A DNA stretch of 64,000 nucleotides from Cohaesibacter marisflavi (GTDB lineage: Bacteria > Pseudomonadota > Alphaproteobacteria > Rhizobiales > Cohaesibacteraceae), in assembly GCF_900115225.1 (NCBI RefSeq), contig NZ_FOVR01000014.1, forward strand, positions 1 to 64,000. Reading direction: 5' to 3'. A program made the position numbers and the translations under genes. The notes beneath the pieces are model-generated. The model was not told where the DNA came from and did no database searches. It saw only the letters and a list, made by a program, of their open reading frames with translations. Of the stretch, positions 53,887-63,156 are shown piece by piece (position 1 is the stretch's first letter; each line of letters starts with the position of its first letter).

Positions 53887-54905
53887 TGGTGCGTGCCTCC
53901 CTCAGACGCCTTCCCCTTGGCCAACCAGCCAAACAGGGTATTTCCCTTTTTCTTGCGTGGTTTGATGCGACGCCCCTTTGGATCAAGCGCATCGCGCAGC
54001 CCATCACCCAGAATATTGAAGGCCAGCGTCGACATGAGCAGCGCCAGACCGGGGAACACAACAAGCCACCAGGCAACCAGATAAACCGAGTTGGCCCCGG
54101 CGTCGGCAAGCATGCCGCCCCAGCTCGCTGTGGGCGGCGTGATACCAAGCCCCAAAAAGCTCAACGTTGCTTCAAAAACGATCGAGCTGGGGATCATCAT
54201 GGTGGTATAGACAATAATCGGCACCGACAGATTGGGCAGGATATCGCGCAAGAGGATCGACAGCGGGCTGGCGCCCAGACTACGACTAGCCTCGATGAAC
54301 TCCCGTTTGGTGAGCGAAGCAGTTTCGGCCCGGATCACACGCCCCATTGTTGTCCAACTGAAAAAGACGATCACGCCGATAGACAGGGTCAGCGAGGGCC
54401 CGAAGACCGACACCAGCGCAAGAGCGCAGAGCAGGAACGGTACGCTCATCACCAGATCCATCACACGGCCAAGCACAACATCGACCCAGCCGCCGAAAAA
54501 GCCTGAAATCATCCCGATTGTGATCCCGATCACCGCCGACGCAAAGGCGGCTAGAACCCCGACCGCGAGAGAAATACGCGCACCATAGGCCAGGCGAACC
54601 AGAACATCGCGCCCCAATTGATCCGCCCCCAGCAAGAATTCCCCGTTGGGACCAACCGGCAAGCCGAAGGGCGACATGCCCGTTTCGCGGAACTGGGCAT
54701 TTGGGTCATGGCCGGTCCAATAAGCAACCAGAGGGGAGAAAATGGCAATAAGGGACAGAATGACAATGAAGACAACGGCTGTCAGCAGGGCTGGATCTTT
54801 GAGGATCCTGCGCATTGTCAGAGCAAAGGAGCTCCGCTGCACCACCTTTTCAGAGGCTTTGGAAGCGTTGGTTTCAACTGGCTTGGTCTCATTGATCTGC
54901 GTCAT
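53883..54905 (-). CDS. Peptide-type ABC permease (DppC-like)
   Basis: The 340-residue protein matches DppC/OppC permeases, with the LLGADQLGRDVLVRLAYGAR motif, the FIEASRSLGASPLSILLRD coupling loop and a FLGLGITPPTASWGGMLAD segment. It pairs with the DppB-like protein in the inner membrane. Overlaps of 4 bases with both neighbours indicate one operon. A charged tail (about 315-340) looks longer than usual. Confidence 0.93.
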   Translation of the reverse strand: MTQINETKPVETNASKASEKVVQRSSFALTMRRILKDPALLTAVVFIVILSLIAIFSPLVAYWTGHDPNAQFRETGMSPFGLPVGPNGEFLLGADQLGRDVLVRLAYGARISLAVGVLAAFASAVIGITIGMISGFFGGWVDVVLGRVMDLVMSVPFLLCALALVSVFGPSLTLSIGVIVFFSWTTMGRVIRAETASLTKREFIEASRSLGASPLSILLRDILPNLSVPIIVYTTMMIPSSIVFEATLSFLGLGITPPTASWGGMLADAGANSVYLVAWWLVVFPGLALLMSTLAFNILGDGLRDALDPKGRRIKPRKKKGNTLFGWLAKGKASEGGTHQ

Positions 54906-56779
54906 AGGGAGGCCTCCATCACGGCACCATCGAACACTGCCGCCGCCGGCTCGGTCTCAACCAGTTTTCTGGCGCTACTCTCCTGCAAGGGTGGCGGATC
55001 CTGAATGGCGTCCAGCAATTTTCGGGTGAAGGGATGGGTCGGCTCGGCAAAAAGCTTGTCGGACTGGTTCAACTCCACAATCTGGCCCGCATCCATCACT
55101 GCGATCTTGTCACAGACATGGCGCACGACAGACAAGTCGTGGCTGATAAAGAGATAGGTCAGGTTGAGGTCTCTTTGCAGCTCTTGCATGAGATTGAGAA
55201 TCTGGGCCTGAATGGAAACATCAAGCGCCGAGACAGGCTCATCAAAGATGATGAGAGACGGCTTGAGGGCCAAAGCCCGTGCAATGCCGATGCGCTGGCG
55301 CTGACCGCCGGAAAATTCCGAAGGGAAGCGGTTATAATGCTCGGGGTTCAGCCCGACCATTTCCATCAGCTCCTGAACCTTCTTTTTCTGCTCGGCCCCA
55401 TGGGCAACATCGTGAATGCGAAACGGATCGCCAATGATCGCGCCAATGCGCCGCCGCGGATTGAGCGAGCCGACCGGATCCTGAAACACCAGCTGCACAT
55501 GGCGCCGCATTTGCCGCCAACGTTGTCCGGTGACAGATAGAATGGGCACCCCGTCCAGTGTCACTTCGCCAGCACTGGCCGGAATGAGGCCCGCAATCAC
55601 GCGGGCAAGGGTGGATTTACCACAGCCGGATTCTCCAACAAGGCCAAAGGTTTCCCCCTTGTGAATCTGCAGATTGATGCCCTTGAGCACCTCGGTGCTA
55701 CGCTTTTTGCCAAACATGCTCTTGGCATGGAAGGTGAGCCTCACATCCTGCACATCCACAACAATCGGCCGCTTGCTGGCTGACTTTTGCAGGCCTGTGT
55801 CTACGGTCATGGCCTGCGTATCGTGAGCGCTGAAATGGCAAAGCGCTTCGGCCCCGTCATCATATTTTTGCAGAGGCGGGCGCGCGCTGCGGCATTGGTT
55901 CTGAACCTGAGGGCAGCGCTCGGCGAAAATGCAGGCTCTGGGCCGATCAAGCAGGCTTGGCGGGTTGCCCTGGATCGGCTCCAGACTTTTGCCGCCGGTC
56001 TCCTGCGATGAGGGCGATGATTTGAGCAGACCCAGCGTATAGGGGTGGGCCGGATTGGAAAACAGACTTTCAGTTGCGCCAATTTCAAGGCGCGTACCCG
56101 CATACATCACCATGGCATGATCGGCGATATTGGCGAGCAGCCCCAAATCATGGGTAATCATGATGACCGTTGTGCCAAAGGTGCGGCGCATCTCATCAAG
56201 CAGATCCATGATCTGCACCTGAACCGTCACATCGAGGGCGGTCGTGGGTTCATCTGCGATGATCAACGGCGGATGCAACACAAGCGCCATGGCAATCATC
56301 ACGCGCTGGCGCATACCACCGGAAAACTGGTGCGGATAATCATCAAACCGGCTCTCTGCATCCTCAATGCCAACCTTTTCGAGCATGTCCACCGTAAGTG
56401 CGCGCGCTTCTTCGGCGCTGATCTTGCGGTGGGTATGGATCATCTCGGTGATCTGCGACCCGATGGTGAAATAGGGGTGCAAGCTGGAGAGGGGATCCTG
56501 AAAGACCATGCCGATATGGGAGCCTCTCAGGTCCTGCAGCTCCTTTTGCGACATTTTCAAAAGATCCTGCCCCTGAAACAGCACCTCCCCCGTAATTTCG
56601 GCTCCGGGCAACAGACCCGTAATTGCCTGCATCAGCACGCTCTTGCCAGAGCCGGATTCCCCCGCAATGCCAAAAACCTCTCCGGCTTCCACCGAGAAGG
56701 AAATGGAATTGGCAGCATAGATGACCCCGTCCTCGGTGGGAATTCGGATCGTAACATTGTGCGCTTCGATTAACGGCAT
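54902..56779 (-). CDS. Fused DppD-DppF-type ABC ATPase
   Basis: The 625-residue protein has two full ABC domains in one chain. The first has Walker A GESGSGKS and signature FSGGMRQRV, the second GESGCGKS and [10 protein letters not shown]. The oligopeptide C-terminal region with a cysteine cluster ([15 protein letters not shown]) sits between them, as in GsiA-like proteins. It powers the two permeases. It follows the binding-protein gene after a gap holding a strong hairpin. Confidence 0.94.
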   Translation of the reverse strand: MPLIEAHNVTIRIPTEDGVIYAANSISFSVEAGEVFGIAGESGSGKSVLMQAITGLLPGAEITGEVLFQGQDLLKMSQKELQDLRGSHIGMVFQDPLSSLHPYFTIGSQITEMIHTHRKISAEEARALTVDMLEKVGIEDAESRFDDYPHQFSGGMRQRVMIAMALVLHPPLIIADEPTTALDVTVQVQIMDLLDEMRRTFGTTVIMITHDLGLLANIADHAMVMYAGTRLEIGATESLFSNPAHPYTLGLLKSSPSSQETGGKSLEPIQGNPPSLLDRPRACIFAERCPQVQNQCRSARPPLQKYDDGAEALCHFSAHDTQAMTVDTGLQKSASKRPIVVDVQDVRLTFHAKSMFGKKRSTEVLKGINLQIHKGETFGLVGESGCGKSTLARVIAGLIPASAGEVTLDGVPILSVTGQRWRQMRRHVQLVFQDPVGSLNPRRRIGAIIGDPFRIHDVAHGAEQKKKVQELMEMVGLNPEHYNRFPSEFSGGQRQRIGIARALALKPSLIIFDEPVSALDVSIQAQILNLMQELQRDLNLTYLFISHDLSVVRHVCDKIAVMDAGQIVELNQSDKLFAEPTHPFTRKLLDAIQDPPPLQESSARKLVETEPAAAVFDGAVMEASL

Positions 56780-56870
56780 GACCGGCAGCTTTCCGTTCGT
56801 CTGTTGGATTGATCCTGAAGCAAGGCATCAAGGCCTACCGCCAGCAACAGACGGCAGACTTGAACAGCGC

Positions 56871-56907
56871 GGATGATCCGGCAGCAAGGACAGCAGCCGG
56901 ATCATCC
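56871..56907 (-). promoter_or_regulatory. Perfect 12-bp hairpin between binding-protein and ATPase genes
   Basis: GGATGATCCGGC (56871-56882) and GCCGGATCATCC (56896-56907) form a perfect 12-base stem with a 13-base loop. It lies 22 bases after the binding-protein stop on the minus strand. No T tract follows in that direction, so it more likely protects the upstream mRNA or reduces read-through, giving more binding protein than ATPase. Confidence 0.6.
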
Positions 56908-56928
56908 TTGATGAAGAAAGGAAACGCC

Positions 56929-58698
56929 TTAGCGATCCAGCCACACGTTGGTGTAGTCACCCTGCGCACTCAGCGCATATGGCTGGAAATTCTGAACCGC
57001 TTCGCCGTGATACAGGACGATATTTTCGCTAACCATGGGAACGACCGGAGCGTCCTTCATGACCATTTCGTCCACTTCACCCCACAATTTGGCCGTCTCT
57101 TCCGGCGTGGTCGCATTGATGGCCTTTTTCGCCAGAGCCGTTGCATCCGCATTGTTATAGTCGGTGTAATTGTAGGTCTGGTGGTTGCCGTCATAGGTGA
57201 ATTGTGGCTGGAAGACAGAACGGGCAGCCCCGCCAACCCAGTCCGGAGACCAGCCAACCGGAGCAATATCCCAGGTGCCTTCCTCGGTGTTGCGCTGGTT
57301 GGTCATGAATTTGGAATAATAGTCAGCCGGAGCGACAGGCGTCAGTTCCAATGTGATACCGGCTTTCGCCATGGCAGCCTGAACGGTCTGGGCGACAGCA
57401 GGTAGAATGCCCGAGTTGCGGTAGGGCATCTTGAGGGTGATGCCATCGGGATATCCGGCTTCAGCGAGCAGGGCTTTGGCCTTTTCCGGATCGCCCTTGG
57501 ACTCTTCAGAAGGATAGAGATCAAAGTCATGATAGCCCAACACACCCGGGCCGAAGATACCATGCTGAGGAGCAGCCACAGCCGGTCCGCCCATCTGCTG
57601 GACAATGGCGGCCCTGTCGACAGCATAGTTGAGAGCCTGACGGACCTTGAGGTCCTTGAGGGCTCCATCATTATTGCCGGATACCGTATTGATGAAGATG
57701 AAGGACGTACGGCCAACCCCCATGGTGGAGAGCTTTTCATCGCCGGTCATCGTCAGCATCTGCAGAATAGCTGGTGGAATAATGATGTCCCAAACCACAT
57801 CGGCGTCACCTGCCTGAAGCTGCTGAATAGCAGCATCGGCCTGCAAACCGAAGGTGATGTCAATCTTGTCGACATAGGCTGCGCGCAGCGGATCGCTTTC
57901 AGCATTCCATGACGGATTGCGCTCCAGCACCAGCTTGCTATCGGGCACATAATCGGTCGGGGTGTAAGGGCCGGACGCAATATAATTGTCGCGATAATCC
58001 GGGCTATCCGGCATATAGTCGAGCACTTCCACCGGCGCCGGTGTGGCGCTTGGCAGAGACAGCATATAAATGAAATCGCCCGCTTCTTCCTTCAACTTGA
58101 AGGTGACGGTCTTGTCATCTTCTTCGGTGATGCCGGAGATATCATTTTCCTGAATATAGGCCTTCATGGCGTCGACAGTCGGGTCGACCTTGGAGAAGCC
58201 TTCGCAGAAGCTGTCCATCCCCTCGATGAGCGAGGTGTAATAGGTCAGGGCAAAAGACCCAAGCGCCGGATTGCACATGCGTTTGATACCGCGCTCGACA
58301 TCTTCCGACGAGATCTGACGGGCACCATCAGGTGTGTTCCAGGTGGCTCCATCACGGATTGTGAACGTGTAGGAAAGGCCGTCTGCGCTTGGTTGAGGCA
58401 CTTCGGTTGCCAGATCGCCAACCGGCGTGATTCGCACCGTTTCGTCCGTTGAAGAGTCATAGCTGATCAGCGTACGCTGGGTCGGGCGCAGAAAGTTGTT
58501 GGTGGTAACCAGACCGGCGCTGGTGGGATCAAACCGGTCAATGTCGGCAGTGCCGACAACCTTGAGCGTGCCGCCCTTTTGAGGGGCAGCATTGGCGTCA
58601 AGACCAATAGAAAGCGTAGCTGCGGCAGCAACACCACAGAGCAGTGTCCGGGCGATGGTGCCCGACAGGCCACAAGTCTTCATTTTGAACTGAGACAT
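56929..58698 (-). CDS. Periplasmic peptide-binding protein (SBP family 5)
   Basis: The 589-residue protein has a signal peptide (about 1-38, ending ANA) followed by SBP_bac_5 features: GGTLKVVGTADIDRFDPTSA, YTFTIRDGATWNTPDGARQI then SSEDVERGIKR, KVRQALNYAVDRAAIV and a GVLGYHDFDLYP region. It would bind peptides or similar solutes outside the inner membrane for the ABC transporter encoded next. GAGGAG precedes the start. Family members vary in ligand, so the substrate is not certain. Confidence 0.94.
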   Translation of the reverse strand: MSQFKMKTCGLSGTIARTLLCGVAAAATLSIGLDANAAPQKGGTLKVVGTADIDRFDPTSAGLVTTNNFLRPTQRTLISYDSSTDETVRITPVGDLATEVPQPSADGLSYTFTIRDGATWNTPDGARQISSEDVERGIKRMCNPALGSFALTYYTSLIEGMDSFCEGFSKVDPTVDAMKAYIQENDISGITEEDDKTVTFKLKEEAGDFIYMLSLPSATPAPVEVLDYMPDSPDYRDNYIASGPYTPTDYVPDSKLVLERNPSWNAESDPLRAAYVDKIDITFGLQADAAIQQLQAGDADVVWDIIIPPAILQMLTMTGDEKLSTMGVGRTSFIFINTVSGNNDGALKDLKVRQALNYAVDRAAIVQQMGGPAVAAPQHGIFGPGVLGYHDFDLYPSEESKGDPEKAKALLAEAGYPDGITLKMPYRNSGILPAVAQTVQAAMAKAGITLELTPVAPADYYSKFMTNQRNTEEGTWDIAPVGWSPDWVGGAARSVFQPQFTYDGNHQTYNYTDYNNADATALAKKAINATTPEETAKLWGEVDEMVMKDAPVVPMVSENIVLYHGEAVQNFQPYALSAQGDYTNVWLDR

Positions 58699-58799
58699 CA
58701 GTTTCTCCTCTGAAGATGATCGATGGAAAGGTGTGTTTTTATAGTTTGTATTTTCATAGTATTATCATTGAATAATCATACGTCAATATTTTGTATTAT

Positions 58800-58810
58800 A
58801 ATTGTCGACA
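58800..58810. promoter_or_regulatory. TGTCGACA palindrome upstream of binding-protein gene
   Basis: AATTGTCGACA lies about 100 bases upstream of the binding-protein start, in an AT-rich stretch between it and the PLP-enzyme gene. TGTCGACA (58803-58810) is a perfect palindrome. The same 11 bases occur at 61049-61059 before the GH127 gene. A TTGACG at 58781-58786 (minus strand) could be a -35 element just downstream. The GntR protein encoded at 60031-60753 is the natural candidate to bind it, though the spacing differs from the usual odd-length FCD-GntR site. Confidence 0.5.
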
Positions 58811-58873
58811 TATGATAGAGGCAAAGTTGAAATCCCGCCGTTTCTCTCGGCATTTTTACCAAGGGAGATAGAT

Positions 58874-60034
58874 TTAGGATTTGGAAGCAGTCCCCAGTGC
58901 CTCCGAAAGGTCGCGCCAGAGAGCCTCGGTTCCTTCCAGACCGACATGCAGACGCACCGATTGTGGCGATTGCCCGAAGGCGCGCGCCGAATTGGGTTCC
59001 GATTTCTGTTGCAGCCCGACATCACCCGGCACAATGAGGCTTTCATGCCCACCCCAGCTGACACCAAGCTTGAACAGCTCGAGTGCGTTGCAGAAGCTAC
59101 GCATGTCGACATGATCCGCCAGCAAAATGGAAAAGAGGCCCGTTGTTCCCTTCAGCCCGTAAGGCAGAGGCGCAAGGCCGGGATGATAGACCTTGACCAC
59201 CTCATCCCGCTCACACAGGCGGCGAGCGAGCTCTAGCGCACTTTCCTGATGGGCCATTACGCGTTGCGGCAAAGTGCGCAGACCGCGAAGCAGCAACCAC
59301 GCATCCATGGGCGCAATGCGCCCGCCCAGATAGGGATAGATCTCACCCCGAATGCGAGCGATAGTCTCTTTCGATCCAGCAACGACACCAGCAACCACAT
59401 CGCTGTGCCCGCCGATATATTTCGAAGCGGAATGCACCACCAGATCAACGCCCAGCTCGAGCGGGTTCTGAAAGATCGGCGTGGCCCAGCTATTGTCAAT
59501 CACGCTGAACACGCCTTGCTTTTTGGCCATAGCCGCAAGAGCACCCACATCCAGCGCTTCCATAACCCAGCTTGTTGGGCTTTCTATATAGAACAGCCGC
59601 GCACCAACAAGAGCTGCCTCCACGGCAGCATGATCTGTGCCATCAACATAGGTCACTTCGATTTGCATGCGCTTGATATAGGTTCCGAACAGGCGGAAAG
59701 CATCCGGATAGACATTACGCACCACCACGATTCTGTCCCCCGGAGCCACATTCGAGAGAATGGATGCCGAAATGGCAGCCATGCCTGAGGCAAAGGCAAT
59801 CGCATCATCGGCCATTTCCAGAGAGGCAATCTTCTCTTCAAGCGCCCGAACCGTGGGATTGAGACCGCGACTATAGACCGGTCGCTCAAGATCTCCCCTG
59901 TAGGTGGCCACCATCTCTTCATAGCTGCTAAAGGTGAAGAGAGAAGTCTGCACAATGGGCGGAACAACAGCGTCCTGCGGATTATGCTCGTCATGGGCAA
60001 GGATCAACTGTGCCCGTTCCACGCATGAGGTCAT
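58874..60034 (-). CDS. PLP-dependent Cys/Met-metabolism enzyme (cystathionine beta-lyase-like)
   Basis: The 386-residue protein belongs to the Cys/Met PLP family: an RPVYSRGLNPTVRALEEKIA start region, the AFASGMAAISASI loop, the DNSWATPIFQNPLELGVDL block and the PLP-lysine motif SASKYIGGHSD. MetC, MetB and related lyases cannot be separated by eye. It shares ATGA with the GntR gene stop, so the two are co-regulated. Breakdown of sulfur amino acids from imported peptides would fit the neighbours. Confidence 0.9.
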   Translation of the reverse strand: MTSCVERAQLILAHDEHNPQDAVVPPIVQTSLFTFSSYEEMVATYRGDLERPVYSRGLNPTVRALEEKIASLEMADDAIAFASGMAAISASILSNVAPGDRIVVVRNVYPDAFRLFGTYIKRMQIEVTYVDGTDHAAVEAALVGARLFYIESPTSWVMEALDVGALAAMAKKQGVFSVIDNSWATPIFQNPLELGVDLVVHSASKYIGGHSDVVAGVVAGSKETIARIRGEIYPYLGGRIAPMDAWLLLRGLRTLPQRVMAHQESALELARRLCERDEVVKVYHPGLAPLPYGLKGTTGLFSILLADHVDMRSFCNALELFKLGVSWGGHESLIVPGDVGLQQKSEPNSARAFGQSPQSVRLHVGLEGTEALWRDLSEALGTASKS

Positions 60035-60753
60035 GGTTTCATCATCCTGATGTCATCTTCTACCGAATTGAGGAGCTTTCGGGTCTCCTGTTCGGCTCTG
60101 TGAGGATCTTGATCACGGATCGCTTCAAAAAGGGTCCGGTGATAGGGAAAGGAATTGGAGGCAAAGTCCGGCCGCCCATAGGGACGTGTCCAGAAGCGCT
60201 CGAACAGATCGCGAAATTGCTCCAGAAGCTGGCGAAACAGCGGGTTATGAGCGGCATCATAAATGGACAGGTGAAATGCAAGATCCGCCGGGCCGCTGCC
60301 CCCTTCGGGCTTGAACAGGCTTTCCATATGGATAAGCGCGGCTTCCATCCGCTCGATGTCTTCTTCGGTGCGCCGCTTGGCGGCCGCGATCGACGCTTCC
60401 ACCTCGATACCGCGTCGCACTTCCAGCGCCTTCAGCAGCAGGTCTTCAAGCCCATCAGTATCCAGAGAAAGCGGCATATAAACGGTATCGGATGTAATCT
60501 TACGCAGTAAAAACGTGCCCGAGCCGATACGTGGTTCCAAGATGCCCAAAGCTGCCAATTGGCTGACCGCTTCCCGCACGCTGGTTCGCGCCACGCCCAA
60601 CGCCTCGGCCAGATCCCGCTCAGGCGGCAAGCGATCACCCGGCACCATCTTTTGCCGTGTGATGAACTTGGCCAAAGCCTTGATCACCTGCTCGCTACGC
60701 CCCTGCTGGGGAAGCGGCTTCAACCCCGCGACGCGCTTTTTCCTGTCTTTCAA
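60031..60753 (-). CDS. GntR-family regulator, FadR/FCD subgroup
   Basis: The 240-residue protein starts at TTG (60753), as no ATG lies before the HTH; AAAGAGAA is at Shine-Dalgarno distance. The winged helix is clear (PGDRLPPERDLAEALGVART, then SVREAVSQLAALGILEPR and GSGTF). The C-terminal helical FCD domain (about 90-230) has the usual His/Asp-rich metal or ligand pocket (DLAFHLSIYDAAHNPLF). It likely controls its own operon and perhaps the GH127 gene through the palindromes nearby. Confidence 0.93.
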   Translation of the reverse strand: MKDRKKRVAGLKPLPQQGRSEQVIKALAKFITRQKMVPGDRLPPERDLAEALGVARTSVREAVSQLAALGILEPRIGSGTFLLRKITSDTVYMPLSLDTDGLEDLLLKALEVRRGIEVEASIAAAKRRTEEDIERMEAALIHMESLFKPEGGSGPADLAFHLSIYDAAHNPLFRQLLEQFRDLFERFWTRPYGRPDFASNSFPYHRTLFEAIRDQDPHRAEQETRKLLNSVEDDIRMMKP

Positions 60754-60773
60754 TGCAATTCTCTTTGGTAATA

Positions 60774-60782
60774 GGTCTGACC
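60774..60782. promoter_or_regulatory. Candidate FadR/PdhR-type operator before gntR
   Basis: GGTCTGACC is an odd palindrome within TTGGTAATAGGTCTGACCAA, very near the TGGTnnnACCA core known for FadR/PdhR-type GntR regulators. It lies 21 bases upstream of the gntR start codon, well placed for autorepression. Confidence 0.55.
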
Positions 60783-61048
60783 AATTTGAAGAGAAGGAAA
60801 CTGGGGATAACTTGTCCTCTTTAACCCTCTCAAATGCAGTATTTTGTGACTTTTACGACCAACCACGCCCTGAAATGCTGTGTCTGGCACTGGTTGTCCC
60901 AGCTCTTGATGTCAGATCTCAGAGAGTTTTCCAGCCCTCATTTAGGTCTAAATTTCATCAGGTTAACGCGACTGTTTCAAAGCTTTTCGCGGATCTGGCA
61001 GAGACCACCAGCCGCCCTCTTCTCTCCAATTACAACGCATTGAATACT

Positions 61049-61070
61049 AATTGTCGACAGCGTGTAGACA
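61049..61070. promoter_or_regulatory. Tandem TGTCGACA / TGTAGACA elements before GH127
   Basis: AATTGTCGACA (61049-61059) is identical to the site at 58800-58810. A related TGTAGACA follows at 61063-61070, with centres 11 bases apart, one helical turn. This suggests two dimers binding side by side and shared control of the GH127 gene and the binding-protein gene. Confidence 0.5.
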
Positions 61071-61139
61071 TAATTCTGTTCTGCGCTAAGCTGAACGGCA
61101 CGATGCACAGGAACCAGATGACTGCGAAGGAATGTTCTC

Positions 61140-63089
61140 ATGAAACAAGACAGCCCGGATATGGACGCCCCTTTCTCCCGCCAGGCCAAACGCTTCCAAC
61201 CGATAGATCATGCTCATGTGCATTTCACCGAAGGCTTCTGGAAGAGCTGGCAAGATATAGTGCGTGATATCACCATCCCGACCCAATATAAGCGTCTTGA
61301 AGAAGAGAAATTCCTCGAGGTTCTCGACTTCAAGAGCCCTCCAGCGCCCCTCGCCCGCCCCATCCAGCCTTCAGGCCTGTCGATGCAGCATTTTTTCGAT
61401 AGCGACTTTGGCAAATGGATCGAAGCGGCCAGCTACATGCTCAAATATCAGCGCAATCCCGACATCGAAGCCAAAATAGATGATATTGTCGCAAAGCTAA
61501 GCGAAGGCCAGATGCCCGATGGCTATCTCAATTCATGGTTTATCCGCCGCGAGCCGGAAAAGCGCTGGACCAACCTGCGCGACCTGCATGAAATGTATTC
61601 GATGGGACATCTGCTTGAGGGAGCGATCGCCTATTTTGAGGCCACCGACAAACGGGCCTTTCTGGACATCATGCTCAAGGCCGTGGATCACATCATCACC
61701 CAATTTGGCACCGAAGATGGCAAGCTCAAGGGCTATGACGCCCATGCCGAAGTGGAATTGGCATTGATGAAACTTTATCGGCTGACCGGAGAGGACAGAC
61801 ATCTGCAACTGGCCCGTTATTTCGTCGATGAGCGCGGGCAGATGCCATCCTATTTTGATGAAGAAGCCCGTAAACGCGGCGAAAATCCCGATGACTATGT
61901 CTACAAGACCTATGCCTATTCTCAGGCGCACAAACCCGTGCGCGCGCAGGAAGAAGTGGAAGGTCACGCTGTGCGTGCCACCTATCTCTTCAGCGCCATG
62001 GCTGATCTGGCCTTCGAAACCAAAGACCCCACACTCTGGATCGCGCTGGAAAAGTTGTTTGCGCACATGACATCCAAGCTGCTCTATGTCACAGGTGGCA
62101 TCGGCTCTTCGGGCGACAATGAAGGCTTTACGCGGGATTTTGATCTACCCAACGAAACCGCCTATGCGGAAACATGCGCGGCCATCGCCCTAGGTTTCTG
62201 GGTGAGCCGCATGGCCCAGATTGATCTTGATTCCCGCTATACCGATATCCTCGAGCTGATCGCCTATAATGGCGCCCTATCTGGCATCGCGCGGGATGGG
62301 GAGCATTATTTCTACGAGAATGTGCTCGAAAGCCATGGCCAGCACCGGCGCTGGAAATGGCACTACTGCCCCTGTTGTCCCACCAATATCGCCCGCTTCA
62401 TCGCCTCGCTGGGAGGGTATGTCTATAGCAGCACCGACGACGCAGTGGCCGTTCATCTCTACGCCGCCAGTAAAGCCGACATTATGCTGAGTGAGCGGCC
62501 TGTGCGCATCACGCAGAAAACCGCCTACCCCTGGGATGGCGATATCCGCCTCAGCCTTGATCTCGACGAATCCTTGGACTTTACGGTGCATCTGCGCATC
62601 CCCGGCTGGTGCGACAAGGCAAGCATCGAAGTAAATGGAGAGGCCATCAATCTTTCAGATGTCACAATCAAGGGCTATGCCAACCTGACCCGCCGGTGGC
62701 AGAGAGGCGATGAAATCCGACTGATTTTGCCCATGCCCACCGTACGGCTCTATGCCCATCCCGATGTTTCGGAAGATTTTGGCCGCGTTGCCATCAAGCG
62801 CGGACCACTTGTCTATTGCGCCGAAGAAGCTGATCTGGGCTTTCCACCCCAGCGCCTGCGTTTGCCCGCCGAAGCTGCTTTCAAGGCCTCATTCGCAGAA
62901 GACCTTCTGGGCGGCGCAATAGTTCTGACATGCGATGCCTTGGCAGCAGACGAAACAAACTGGGGCAACGGGCTTTATTCAAAAAGCAAGGCGCGCATGA
63001 TGGAGACCACATTGACAGCCATTCCCTATCATCTGTGGGCCAACAGGCAAAAAGGGGGCATGATGGTCTGGCTGCAGGAAGAAGCCTGA
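61140..63089 (+). CDS. GH127 beta-L-arabinofuranosidase-like enzyme
   Basis: The 649-residue protein matches GH127 (former DUF1680). Residues equivalent to the Bifidobacterium enzyme's Glu322, Glu338, Cys340, Cys417 and Cys418 are visible as Glu328 (DNEGF), Glu344 and Cys346 (AYAETCAA, with the same 16-residue spacing between the Glu residues), and Cys412 and Cys413 (CPCCPTN). The nucleophile Cys and its zinc site therefore look intact. No signal peptide is seen, so it is probably cytoplasmic and acts on imported arabinosides. It is divergent from gntR. GH127 members differ in substrate. Confidence 0.92.
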   Translation: MKQDSPDMDAPFSRQAKRFQPIDHAHVHFTEGFWKSWQDIVRDITIPTQYKRLEEEKFLEVLDFKSPPAPLARPIQPSGLSMQHFFDSDFGKWIEAASYMLKYQRNPDIEAKIDDIVAKLSEGQMPDGYLNSWFIRREPEKRWTNLRDLHEMYSMGHLLEGAIAYFEATDKRAFLDIMLKAVDHIITQFGTEDGKLKGYDAHAEVELALMKLYRLTGEDRHLQLARYFVDERGQMPSYFDEEARKRGENPDDYVYKTYAYSQAHKPVRAQEEVEGHAVRATYLFSAMADLAFETKDPTLWIALEKLFAHMTSKLLYVTGGIGSSGDNEGFTRDFDLPNETAYAETCAAIALGFWVSRMAQIDLDSRYTDILELIAYNGALSGIARDGEHYFYENVLESHGQHRRWKWHYCPCCPTNIARFIASLGGYVYSSTDDAVAVHLYAASKADIMLSERPVRITQKTAYPWDGDIRLSLDLDESLDFTVHLRIPGWCDKASIEVNGEAINLSDVTIKGYANLTRRWQRGDEIRLILPMPTVRLYAHPDVSEDFGRVAIKRGPLVYCAEEADLGFPPQRLRLPAEAAFKASFAEDLLGGAIVLTCDALAADETNWGNGLYSKSKARMMETTLTAIPYHLWANRQKGGMMVWLQEEA

Positions 63090-63156
63090 ACCGATCAATC
63101 CGAAATAAGAAAAAATATTCACCAAGAGAGCAGGAGCAGGCCTCGTCAAGCGTGAC

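Larger units (their letters stand above)
60754..61139. other. 386-base divergent promoter region (gntR operon / GH127)
   Basis: This region separates the GntR operon from the GH127 gene. It holds a GGTCTGACC site near the gntR start and two TGT..ACA elements near the GH127 start, annotated separately. Otherwise I see AT-rich DNA without a convincing ORF, tRNA or riboswitch. Confidence 0.7.

Noticed and set aside
53080-54084. 334-codon plus-strand frame opposite the two ABC permeases
   Set aside because: The permease frames are certain, and the opposite translation is low in hydrophobic structure and without motifs.
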